Shown in pieces: positions 1 to 4,927 of a stretch of 5,121 nt of DNA (position 1 is its first letter; each line of letters opens with the position of its first letter). The notes under the pieces were generated by a model. The model was not told the origin of the DNA, did no database searches, and worked only from the letters and a program-made list of their open reading frames with translations. The stretch lies in NCBI GenBank assembly GCA_002493905.1, contig DLAJ01000005.1:1-5121 (forward strand), read 5' to 3'. The translations under genes were made by a program, and so were the position numbers. Source of the stretch: Lachnospiraceae bacterium UBA7050 (GTDB taxonomy: Bacteria > Bacillota > Clostridia > Lachnospirales > Lachnospiraceae).

Positions 1-23
1 AGGAGCTCGCAGCATGAGCGCAA
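1..23 (+). repeat. Start-site block, copy 1 (ribosome site plus first codons of the permease gene)
   Basis: This block carries AGGAG at 1-5, an 8-nt spacer and the ATG at 14. It matches 3790-3812 at 22 of 23 positions; the only mismatch is C19 versus T3808. The first 18 bases, AGGAGCTCGCAGCATGAG, are identical in both copies. The left limit is unknown because the window begins here. It decides the start of the permease: the next in-frame ATG, at 26, lies too far from AGGAG. Confidence 0.75.
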
Positions 24-889
24 AAATGACGGTTTCGATCTTATATGCGGTGCTGGCGGCCGTATTTTATGCGTTGAATATGCCGGCGTCCAAATTATTG
101 CTGAAATACATGGAACCAACGATGCTGGCGGCCTTTTTGTATCTGGGCGCTGGGATTGGCATCGGCGCCCTGTTTTTGTTTCACCGACATGAACAAGCGG
201 AGAATCTGACGAAGAAAGATCTGCCGTATACGCTTGGCATGATCGTGCTCGATGTCGCGGCGCCGATCTGTCTGATGTTCGGGCTGGCGCATACAACGTC
301 GGCGAATGCTTCGCTGCTCAACAATTTTGAGATTGTTGCGACCTCTCTGATCGCTCTTTTCCTATTCAAAGAAGCGGTCTCGAAACGACTTTGGCTTGCA
401 ATCCTGCTGATCACCATATCCAGTTCGGTTCTTTCGGTTGAGGATTTGTCCGGGCTGCGTTTCTCATGGGGCTCGCTGCTGGTATTGGCGGCGGCTGCCT
501 GCTGGGGACTGGAAAACAACTGCACAAGAAGCATTTCATCCAAAAACACCTATGAGATTGTAACGCTGAAGGGGATTTTTTCAGGTCTGGGTTCTCTTAT
601 CATCGCTTTTTTTGCCGGGGAGAAGCTGCCCGTGCTGCCCATGATGGGAATGGCGCTGCTTTTGGGATTTGTCGCATACGGGCTGAGCATCTTCTTCTAT
701 ATCAAAGCCCAGAGCGTGTTAGGAGCAGCGAAAACAAGCGCGTATTATGCGGTTGCGCCTTTTGTCGGTGCGCTGCTGTCGTTTGTCTTTCTGAGGGAGG
801 CGCTGACGCTGCGCTATGCTGCGGCGTTTCTGATCATGGCGGCAGGAACGGCGCTGGTTGTCCGCGATACGATGGCGGGTCCGGCGTGA
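14..889 (+). CDS. EamA/DMT-superfamily permease
   Basis: This is a predicted inner-membrane transporter of the drug/metabolite transporter superfamily. The 291-residue product has the usual EamA length and layout: about ten hydrophobic helices in two homologous halves. The first half starts with a helix ending NMPASKLLLKY (residues 22-32) and closes near ALFLFKEAVS. The second half opens with ALACW-like residues (AAAACWGLENNC, about 159-170) and closes with FVFLREALTLR followed by a last helix. Both halves keep the acidic FxxEA/LREA motif near the end of the penultimate helices, which is typical of the family. The substrate cannot be told from sequence; members export amino acids, metabolites or drugs. 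ATG 14 is chosen because AGGAG lies 8 nt upstream. The start region is part of a repeat found again after folE, so the first few codons (MSA) may have been acquired. No terminator is evident after the stop. Confidence 0.9.
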   Translation: MSAKMTVSILYAVLAAVFYALNMPASKLLLKYMEPTMLAAFLYLGAGIGIGALFLFHRHEQAENLTKKDLPYTLGMIVLDVAAPICLMFGLAHTTSANASLLNNFEIVATSLIALFLFKEAVSKRLWLAILLITISSSVLSVEDLSGLRFSWGSLLVLAAAACWGLENNCTRSISSKNTYEIVTLKGIFSGLGSLIIAFFAGEKLPVLPMMGMALLLGFVAYGLSIFFYIKAQSVLGAAKTSAYYAVAPFVGALLSFVFLREALTLRYAAAFLIMAAGTALVVRDTMAGPA

Positions 890-891
890 AA

Positions 892-959
892 AGGAATGTT
901 CATCTAGTGTAAGGTGAATGGAGGCGCTGCGGGAAAAGTACGCTGTGCATGAACTTCCT
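892..959. repeat. Imperfect inverted repeat downstream of the permease gene
   Basis: AGGAATGTTCAT (892-903) and ATGAACTTCCT (949-959) are complementary except for one bulged T, and 45 bp separate them. There is no T-tract, so this is not a convincing terminator. It could be an operator pair or a long-loop RNA hairpin, or it could be chance. Confidence 0.3.
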
Positions 960-979
960 GTCGTTTTCGGGCATATAGT
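950..979 (+). promoter_or_regulatory. Weak candidate promoter for the DUF305 gene
   Basis: TATAGT (974-979) is one base from the -10 consensus. An 18-nt spacer separates it from a poor -35 candidate, TGAACT (950-955). It lies 28 nt before the DUF305 start codon. Only the -10 element is persuasive, and transcription could also come through from the permease gene. Confidence 0.3.
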
Positions 980-1007
980 ATCGTAAAACCATGAATGGAG
1001 CCCGTTT

Positions 1008-1583
1008 ATGGCTGATAAGAATCGAATCTGCCCAGATACGGAAGCATATTTATGTGCTTACCGCTGTATTTTGGAGAATATGATAGAAAAAATGACGCGG
1101 GCAAAGCTGTCGGACAGCATTTCCGGGAATTTTATCGTGCAGATGATCCCGCATCACCGCGCGGCGGTTGAGATGTCCGAAAATCTGTTGAGGCATTCCT
1201 GCTTTGAACCGCTTGCCGCGATTGCGAGGAATATCATCCGCACGCAGAAGCAGGGCATTGCAGAAATGGAGCGGATGCTGTGCGGCTGCCGCGAAAAAGC
1301 AAACTGTCCCAATCAGGTATGCCGCTATCAGGACCAGATAGACGGCATTCTGCAGACGATGTTTGAAGCGATGAGGCATGCAAAGGCAGACAACAGCGTC
1401 AATATAGATTTTATGCGCGAGATGATTCCGCACCACGAAGGCGCAGTCAGGATGGCGAAAGCGGCGCTGCAATATGACCTCTGCTGTGCGCTTGTCCCGG
1501 TTCTTGAGGGAATTGTGAAGGAGCAGGAGGAAGGCATTTGTAAGATGGAACGGCTTCTTGCACAGTGCGAATGCGGGCGGTAA
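1008..1583 (+). CDS. Cytoplasmic tandem DUF305 protein, Cys/His-rich
   Basis: The 191-residue protein is built from two DUF305-like halves. Each has a MIPHH motif (residues 46-50 and 139-143) followed by a helix reading AxxM and, later, a Q-x-x-GI-x-x-MERxL segment (80-91 and 173-184). DUF305 proteins are ferritin-like helical proteins, and some, such as cyanobacterial CopM, are linked to copper binding. The paired histidines here are therefore plausible metal ligands; that is inference from the family. The protein also has 13 cysteines, including CGC (92-94), C100, C105, CC (159-160) and CEC (187-189). There is no signal peptide or membrane helix, so it should be cytoplasmic, unlike many exported DUF305 proteins. 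The start is supported by GGAG at 997-1000, 7 nt before the ATG. No metal transporter or regulator gene is next to it, so a copper role is not supported by context. Confidence 0.85.
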   Translation: MADKNRICPDTEAYLCAYRCILENMIEKMTRAKLSDSISGNFIVQMIPHHRAAVEMSENLLRHSCFEPLAAIARNIIRTQKQGIAEMERMLCGCREKANCPNQVCRYQDQIDGILQTMFEAMRHAKADNSVNIDFMREMIPHHEGAVRMAKAALQYDLCCALVPVLEGIVKEQEEGICKMERLLAQCECGR

Positions 1584-1623
1584 GGACTAAGCGCGGTTAA
1601 ACTGCCGTTTCCGAAAAAAGAAT

Positions 1624-1652
1624 GATACAAACACGGACATCCATGCTATAAT
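1624..1652 (+). promoter_or_regulatory. Extended -10 promoter for folC-folE
   Basis: A perfect TATAAT (1647-1652) is preceded by the extended element TG (1644-1645). A 17-nt spacer leads back to GATACA (1624-1629), which keeps only the last three bases of TTGACA. Transcription should start near 1659, giving a leader of about 215 nt before folC. The -10 box lies inside the loop of the inverted repeat 1629-1682, so transcripts from here lack the left arm. Confidence 0.65.
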
Positions 1653-1687
1653 GACTTTGGTCTATGGCAGGGGTCCGTGTTTTTTTT
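1629..1687 (+). terminator. Long-loop rho-independent terminator after the DUF305 gene
   Basis: AAACACGGAC (1629-1638) pairs perfectly with GTCCGTGTTT (1673-1682), and the 3' arm runs into eight T residues (1680-1687). The loop is 34 nt, longer than usual, but it contains a further CCAT/ATGG pairing (1641-1644 with 1664-1667) that would shorten it. It should stop transcripts arriving from the DUF305 gene. Transcripts begun at the promoter inside the loop carry only the right arm and should escape. Confidence 0.6.
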
Positions 1688-1714
1688 GCGGCGGAGACAG
1701 CGTATGGAAAGCGG

Positions 1715-1842
1715 GGACCACAGCGGAGTGGTATCAGGGCAGGACGGTGTCAGAGCAAAGCGGTATCAGAGCAGGGCAGTATCAGAGCAGAGCGGTGTCA
1801 CAGCGGAGCAGTATCAGAGCAGGGCAGCGTCAGGGCAGAGCA
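1715..1842 (+). repeat. 16-bp tandem repeat (minisatellite) in the folC leader
   Basis: Seven contiguous 16-bp units fill 1731-1842 with consensus GTATCAGAGCAGGGCA. Units at 1763 and 1811 are identical, and the others differ at a few positions. A degenerate eighth unit at 1715-1730 shares CACAGCGGAG with the unit at 1795. The array lies between the promoter at 1647 and the folC start, so it is transcribed as leader RNA. A unit length of 16 is not a multiple of three, so any translation would cycle through frames. A small GGGC/GCCC hairpin (1843-1855) follows, just before the ribosome site. Confidence 0.9.
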
Positions 1843-1875
1843 GGGCATAGAGCCCCCGATCATAAGGGGAAAGGC

Positions 1876-3183
1876 ATGAGCATGGTTATGAACGAACGGC
1901 AGGCAATGGCATATATTGAGGGACTTGCGCGCTATGGAAGCGTGCCGGGCTTAGACAGTATCAGGGAACTATGCAGGCGGCTCGGCGATCCGCAGGAGAA
2001 AGTACCTGTCATACATATTGCAGGCACGAACGGAAAAGGCTCGACGCTCGCATACTTAAGCGCCATTCTGGAATCCGCAGGGTACCGCGTGGGAAGCTAC
2101 TCCTCGCCCGCAGTATGGGAGTACCGCGAGCGGTTCCGGCTGAACCGGAAGATGATCGCAAAATCTGTGTTTGCAAGGCTGATGGAGCGTGTCGCTGAGG
2201 CGGCGGAAGAGATGGCGGCGGAAGGATTAGCGCATCCAACCGCGTTTGAAGTGGAGACTGCGCTTGCGTTCTGCTTTTTTGAAGAAAAAAAATGTGACGC
2301 GGCGGTTGTGGAGACCGGAATGGGCGGGCTGCTTGATGCGACAAATCTGATCAAAAAACCGCTTGTCAGCGTGCTTACGTCGATCAGCATGGACCATATG
2401 CAGTTTTTGGGAAAAACGCTTGCAGAGATTGCGATACAGAAAGCCGGGATCATCAAAGAGGGCTGCCCGGTTGTCAGCAGCGCGCAAAAAGAAGAAGCTG
2501 CTCAGGTGATCGCGCATGAGGCGGCAAAAAAGCATGCACCGCTGTATGTGGCGGATGTAAAAAACGCATCCGGCATCAGGTATGGACTTCAGACGCAGAG
2601 CTTTCATTACGGCGGATACCGGAACTTAAAGATTTCGCTTGGCGGCGTGTGGCAGATAGAGAATGCGGCGCTTGCGGCAGAGACCGTGCACGCGTTAAAC
2701 GAACATGGATTTCCGATTGGGGAAGAGGCGTTAAGAAAGGGGCTGTCTTCGGCACAATGGAAAGGACGGCTCACCGTCTTACAAAAAAAACCATATGTGA
2801 TCGCAGATGGCGCTCATAATGCGGACGCCGCGGAAAAACTGGCCAAGTCCCTGTCTATCTATTTTACAAATAAACCGAAAGTCTTTATAATAGGAATGTT
2901 AGGCGATAAAGATTATGAAGCGGTCATAAACCGGCTGGCACCGCTTGCACAGCAGGTCATCGCGGTCACGCCGCCGAAGAATAAGCGGGCGATGCCGGCC
3001 TATGAGCTTGCACAGGAAATCAGAAATGTCAATGAGCATGTGACGGTGGCGGACAGTCTGGAGGAAGCGGTTGAGATGGCATATCTTCTGACACCGCCAG
3101 ACGGAGTGATCGTCGCGACAGGCTCGCTTTCGTATCTTGCAGGGCTTGAGAGTGCGCTGCGAAACCGCACAAAGCATAAATAG
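1876..3183 (+). CDS. folC: FolC: folylpolyglutamate synthase / dihydrofolate synthase
   Basis: This Mur-ligase-type enzyme adds glutamate to dihydropteroate and/or tetrahydrofolate with ATP in the cytoplasm, completing and retaining folates. The 435-residue length is normal for the family. Visible motifs are the P-loop AGTNGKGS (49-56), SSPAVWEYRER (76-86, the usual SPH.xxxxER region), ETGMGGLLDATN (146-157), SMDHMQFLG then KAGIIK (171-194), and DGAHN (311-315), which opens the C-terminal domain region. In the ETG motif the commonly seen Arg of GGRLDATN is Leu152. The frame is open back to 1651, but ATG 1876 is chosen because AAGGGGA (1864-1870) sits 5 nt before it, the family N-terminus begins there, and the upstream part is repeat DNA. 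ATG 1882 is an alternative start. folE follows after 22 bp, so the two are probably co-transcribed. Whether it has both synthase activities cannot be read from the sequence. Confidence 0.93.
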   Translation: MSMVMNERQAMAYIEGLARYGSVPGLDSIRELCRRLGDPQEKVPVIHIAGTNGKGSTLAYLSAILESAGYRVGSYSSPAVWEYRERFRLNRKMIAKSVFARLMERVAEAAEEMAAEGLAHPTAFEVETALAFCFFEEKKCDAAVVETGMGGLLDATNLIKKPLVSVLTSISMDHMQFLGKTLAEIAIQKAGIIKEGCPVVSSAQKEEAAQVIAHEAAKKHAPLYVADVKNASGIRYGLQTQSFHYGGYRNLKISLGGVWQIENAALAAETVHALNEHGFPIGEEALRKGLSSAQWKGRLTVLQKKPYVIADGAHNADAAEKLAKSLSIYFTNKPKVFIIGMLGDKDYEAVINRLAPLAQQVIAVTPPKNKRAMPAYELAQEIRNVNEHVTVADSLEEAVEMAYLLTPPDGVIVATGSLSYLAGLESALRNRTKHK

Positions 3184-3205
3184 GACGGACTTAGGAGATG
3201 ACGGT

Positions 3206-3775
3206 ATGGATAAAGCTATGATAAAGACGGCAGTGGAAATGCTGCTTCGTGGAATCGGTGAGGACCCTGAGCGGGAGGGCTTAAAGGAAACGCCTGACCG
3301 CATTGCGCGCATGTATGAAGAAATTTTAAGCGGCGGGGAGGAAACAGCCGAGCTGCCGCTGTCGAAGACCTTTCATACGGACAGTGCGGAAATGGTTTTG
3401 GAAAAAGACATTGTGTTCTATTCCATGTGCGAGCATCATATGATGCCGTTTTTTGGAAAGGCACATGTGGCATATATCCCGGACGGTGAGGTGGTGGGAC
3501 TCAGCAAGCTTGCGCGTACCGTGGAAGTTTATGCGCGCCGGCTGCAGCTGCAGGAACGGCTGACCGCACAGATTGCGGATGCGATGATGACTTATGTGAA
3601 GTGCAGGGGCGTGATGGTGATGCTGGAGGCGGAGCATATGTGCATGACAATGCGCGGAGTGAAAAAACCGGGTTCCCAGACCGTCACGATTGCAAAGAGG
3701 GGCGCATTTGCAGGACAGCCGGAATTGGAGCGTACGTTTTTTGCGATGCTCGCATCGCAGACATTGGCGCATTAG
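3206..3775 (+). CDS. folE: FolE: GTP cyclohydrolase I
   Basis: The enzyme converts GTP to 7,8-dihydroneopterin triphosphate and formate, the first committed step of folate synthesis. The 189-residue protein is full length and carries the zinc-dependent (FolE1) signature. CEHH is at 75-78 and EAEHMCM at 141-147, so C75, H78 and C146 match the zinc ligands of the E. coli enzyme, and H144 matches its catalytic histidine. Other family segments are EGLKETPDR (24-32), MMPFFGKAHVAYIP (79-92), GLSKLAR (98-104) and the C-terminal MRGVKKPGSQTVT. The frame is open upstream to 3137, inside folC, but TTAGGAG (3191-3197) lies 8 nt before ATG 3206 and the homologous region begins there. It forms an operon with folC. 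There is no T-tract terminator directly after the stop. Confidence 0.96.
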   Translation: MDKAMIKTAVEMLLRGIGEDPEREGLKETPDRIARMYEEILSGGEETAELPLSKTFHTDSAEMVLEKDIVFYSMCEHHMMPFFGKAHVAYIPDGEVVGLSKLARTVEVYARRLQLQERLTAQIADAMMTYVKCRGVMVMLEAEHMCMTMRGVKKPGSQTVTIAKRGAFAGQPELERTFFAMLASQTLAH

Positions 3776-3789
3776 CTGCCCGCAAAGAA

Positions 3790-3812
3790 AGGAGCTCGCA
3801 GCATGAGTGCAA
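3790..3812 (+). repeat. Start-site block, copy 2
   Basis: This block matches positions 1-23 at 22 of 23 bases and has the same layout: AGGAG, 8-nt spacer and ATG (3803). Here it leads into a two-hairpin element instead of a permease gene. It is the left end of the composite element that follows folE. Confidence 0.75.
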
Positions 3813-3887
3813 GTTTGAAAGAAACTTTCAAACTACTTATTAGTGCAATATCGCAGGCATTTGCCTGCGATATGCGGGGGTATAAAT
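3790..3887 (+). repeat. Composite two-hairpin element after folE
   Basis: The element has four parts: the start-site block (3790-3812), hairpin 1, hairpin 2, and a GGGGG ribosome site (3876-3880) for the next gene. Hairpin 1 is AGTTTGAAAG, AAA loop, CTTTCAAACT (3812-3834), a perfect 10-bp stem. Hairpin 2 is ATATCGCAGGCA, TT, TGCCTGCGATAT (3848-3873), a perfect 12-bp palindrome pair. AGTGCAA occurs at the start of both hairpins (3806-3812 and 3842-3848). Neither hairpin is followed by a T-run, so they are not ordinary terminators. The modular build suggests a dispersed repeat inserted between folE and the next gene, but only one full copy is in this window. Confidence 0.7.
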
Positions 3888-3988
3888 ATGAAAAAAGTAG
3901 GACGGGCCGCGCTGGGTGTGTGGTGCGCGCTGACTTCGTTTGCCAGCCCTTTCTGGCTGGCGCTCGTATTTCTTTATCTGACGGGTGA
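3803..3988 (+). other. Doubtful 61-codon ORF within the hairpin element (possible leader peptide)
   Basis: An ATG with a very good ribosome site (AAAGGAG, 8-nt spacer) opens a 61-codon frame beginning MSASLKETFKLL. It runs through both hairpins and then overlaps the first 100 bases of the membrane-protein gene in another frame. The second half is plainly a shadow of that gene. The first part could be translated as a leader that opens hairpin 2, or may just be how the repeat happens to read. I recognise no domain in it. Confidence 0.25.
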
Positions 3989-4247
3989 GATTTATCAATA
4001 TGACGCGTCAATGGATGAAGGGACTGCCGGGATACTTGGCGCTGTCTGTCTTGTAGTCTGGGGGGTGGCTGTGTTATGGCCGGATGTTGTTTGGTTGAAG
4101 AATCTGTGGAAGAAGCATCCGAGATATCTGTTTGCGGCGGTCGGCGTGATGCTGATCCTTGCTGTTTTGGCAGCGGGAATGTGCCGGTTTGATCTCGTTT
4201 CTTTCTGGACCGAGCCGGGCGGCTTAAAATTCGATTTTTTCGTATGA
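3888..4247 (+). CDS. Small three-helix membrane protein, function unknown
   Basis: I do not recognise this 119-residue protein. It begins MKKVGRAALG with a positively charged N-terminus. Three hydrophobic segments lie at about 7-32, 46-65 and 80-98, joined by an acidic loop (residues 34-45) and a basic loop (KNLWKKHPR, 71-79). It ends with a short polar tail, FWTEPGGLKFDFFV. The positive-inside pattern suggests that the N-terminus and the basic second loop face the cytoplasm. The frame is open back to 3843, but ATG 3888 is preferred: GGGGG lies 7 nt upstream, and an earlier start would fall inside hairpin 2. Base composition resembles folC and folE, unlike the next gene. It has no obvious folate role and is probably a guest in the operon. 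Confidence 0.7.
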   Translation: MKKVGRAALGVWCALTSFASPFWLALVFLYLTGEIYQYDASMDEGTAGILGAVCLVVWGVAVLWPDVVWLKNLWKKHPRYLFAAVGVMLILAVLAAGMCRFDLVSFWTEPGGLKFDFFV

Positions 4248-4257
4248 TGTTCTTTCA

Positions 4258-4279
4258 ATGGAGAAAGTATGGAGAAAGC
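4258..4279 (+). repeat. 11-bp tandem duplication of the acetyltransferase ribosome site
   Basis: ATGGAGAAAGT (4258-4268) is followed at once by ATGGAGAAAGC (4269-4279). Each copy contains GGAG. Only the second copy is correctly placed, 9 nt before the start codon at 4284. Confidence 0.8.
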
Positions 4280-4283
4280 ATAG

Positions 4284-4766
4284 ATGATCAGACAGGCAGG
4301 TAAACAAGATATTCCAAGGATTGCCGAGATTATTGTATTCGGAAAAAGAGTTGCATACAGACCTATATTCAATAATGATTGTGTGTCATTTAATGAATTG
4401 CAGGTTGTTCAATTGTATGAAGAATATAAAAACAATCCGGATAGATTAGATGGGATGTTGATCTATGATGATGGAATCGTGAAAGGAATCATAAATGGAC
4501 GGCCCATAGGTGATAAGGTATTTGAGATTACAGATTTTTATGTTGAACCCTTTTTTGTGAAACAAGGAATAGGAACACTTCTGATAAAATATCTGATTCA
4601 ACAAGTAAGACAAAAAGGAGGACATAAAATAGTGTTATGGGTTATAAAAGATAACAGGAATGCCAGAAGGTTTTATGAAGCGAATGGTTTTATCGATAGC
4701 GGAAAAACATGTATCATAGAAGGTACTACAAAAGAAGACTGCCTCTATGAATATATTCTTGAATAA
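4284..4766 (+). CDS. GNAT-family N-acetyltransferase, AT-rich
   Basis: The 160-residue protein has the normal length of a single-domain GNAT enzyme, which transfers acetyl from acetyl-CoA to an amine. It opens with the usual IRQAGKQDIPRIAEI strand-helix. The acetyl-CoA-binding motif A lies at VEPFFVKQGIGTLLI (87-101), with G95 and G97 in the pyrophosphate loop; the usual Gln/Arg at the loop start is Val92. The motif B region reads NRNARRFYEANGF (124-136). The substrate cannot be told; small-molecule or protein N-terminal targets are both possible. ATG 4284 has GGAG 9 nt upstream. The gene is strongly AT-rich: 4381-4440 has about 32% G+C, against roughly 50-60% in folC. It also favours AGA/AGG arginine and ATA isoleucine codons, which suggests recent transfer. 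It separates folE from the HD-domain gene. Confidence 0.88.
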   Translation: MIRQAGKQDIPRIAEIIVFGKRVAYRPIFNNDCVSFNELQVVQLYEEYKNNPDRLDGMLIYDDGIVKGIINGRPIGDKVFEITDFYVEPFFVKQGIGTLLIKYLIQQVRQKGGHKIVLWVIKDNRNARRFYEANGFIDSGKTCIIEGTTKEDCLYEYILE

Positions 4767-4798
4767 GGGGATATCTGTGAAGGTTTCTCATTTAGTAA

Positions 4799-4871
4799 TT
4801 GCATGCAAAAGTAGTTGTATGCAAAAGTAAAGTAATTGCATGCAAGAATTGCATGCAAGAGTTGCATGCAA
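4799..4871. repeat. Array of five TTGYATGCAA palindromes
   Basis: The 10-bp palindrome TTGCATGCAA occurs at 4799, 4836, 4849 and 4862, and a one-base variant, TTGTATGCAA, at 4815. The last three are exact 13-bp tandem units (start-to-start spacing 13, 13); the earlier spacings are 16 and 21. The array fills most of the gap between the acetyltransferase and the HD-domain gene. Repeated perfect dyads at near-regular spacing could be regulator binding sites or iteron-like DNA. No regulator gene is in view. Confidence 0.85.
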
Positions 4872-4891
4872 AAATAGAAGGAAAGGACCCG

Positions 4892-4927
4892 ATGGAGAGC
4901 GGTCTATGGAGAACGATCTATGGAGAG
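4892..4927 (+). repeat. 14-bp repeat that triplicates the start codon of the HD-domain gene
   Basis: ATGGAGAGCGGTCT (4892), ATGGAGAACGATCT (4906) and ATGGAGAG (4920) are successive units; the first two agree at 12 of 14 positions. Because 14 is not a multiple of three, the three ATGs are in three different frames. GGAG of each unit sits 8 nt before the next ATG, so unit 2 supplies the ribosome site for ATG 4920. Unit 1 has its own site, AAGGA (4878-4882). Confidence 0.8.

Noticed and set aside
1731..1842. CRISPR array
   Set aside because: The 16-bp units are contiguous with no spacers, the units are diverged, and there are no cas genes.
1651..1875. Open frame upstream of folC that would add 75 residues to its N-terminus
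   Set aside because: It overlaps the -10 box and T-tract and consists mostly of a 16-bp repeat. FolC homology and a good ribosome site begin at 1876.
1664..1879. 71-codon ORF in the folC leader
   Set aside because: It is another frame of the 16-bp repeat. It stays open only because the repeat has no stops, and it has no ribosome site.
2227..2607. Antisense ORFs opposite folC and other genes
   Set aside because: They are reverse-frame shadows of strongly supported + strand genes, with no motifs or ribosome sites of their own.
3137..3205. Earlier start for folE inside folC
   Set aside because: It has no ribosome site, and the extra 23 residues only reflect the folC 3' end. ATG 3206 fits the family start and has TTAGGAG 8 nt upstream.
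3812..3873. Two hairpins as terminators of folE
   Set aside because: Neither has a downstream T-tract, and the second runs straight into a ribosome site for the next gene.
3843..3887. Earlier start for the small membrane protein
   Set aside because: It would begin within hairpin 2 without a ribosome site. ATG 3888 has GGGGG at proper distance.
4216..4239. AGCC/GGCT stem followed by T6 as a terminator of the membrane-protein gene
   Set aside because: The stem is only 4 bp, the T-run is 10 nt away from it, and all of it lies within the coding region.
4759..4787. TTGAAT at 4759 as a promoter for the HD gene
   Set aside because: There is no acceptable -10 at 16-18 nt, and the gene is likely read from the upstream operon.
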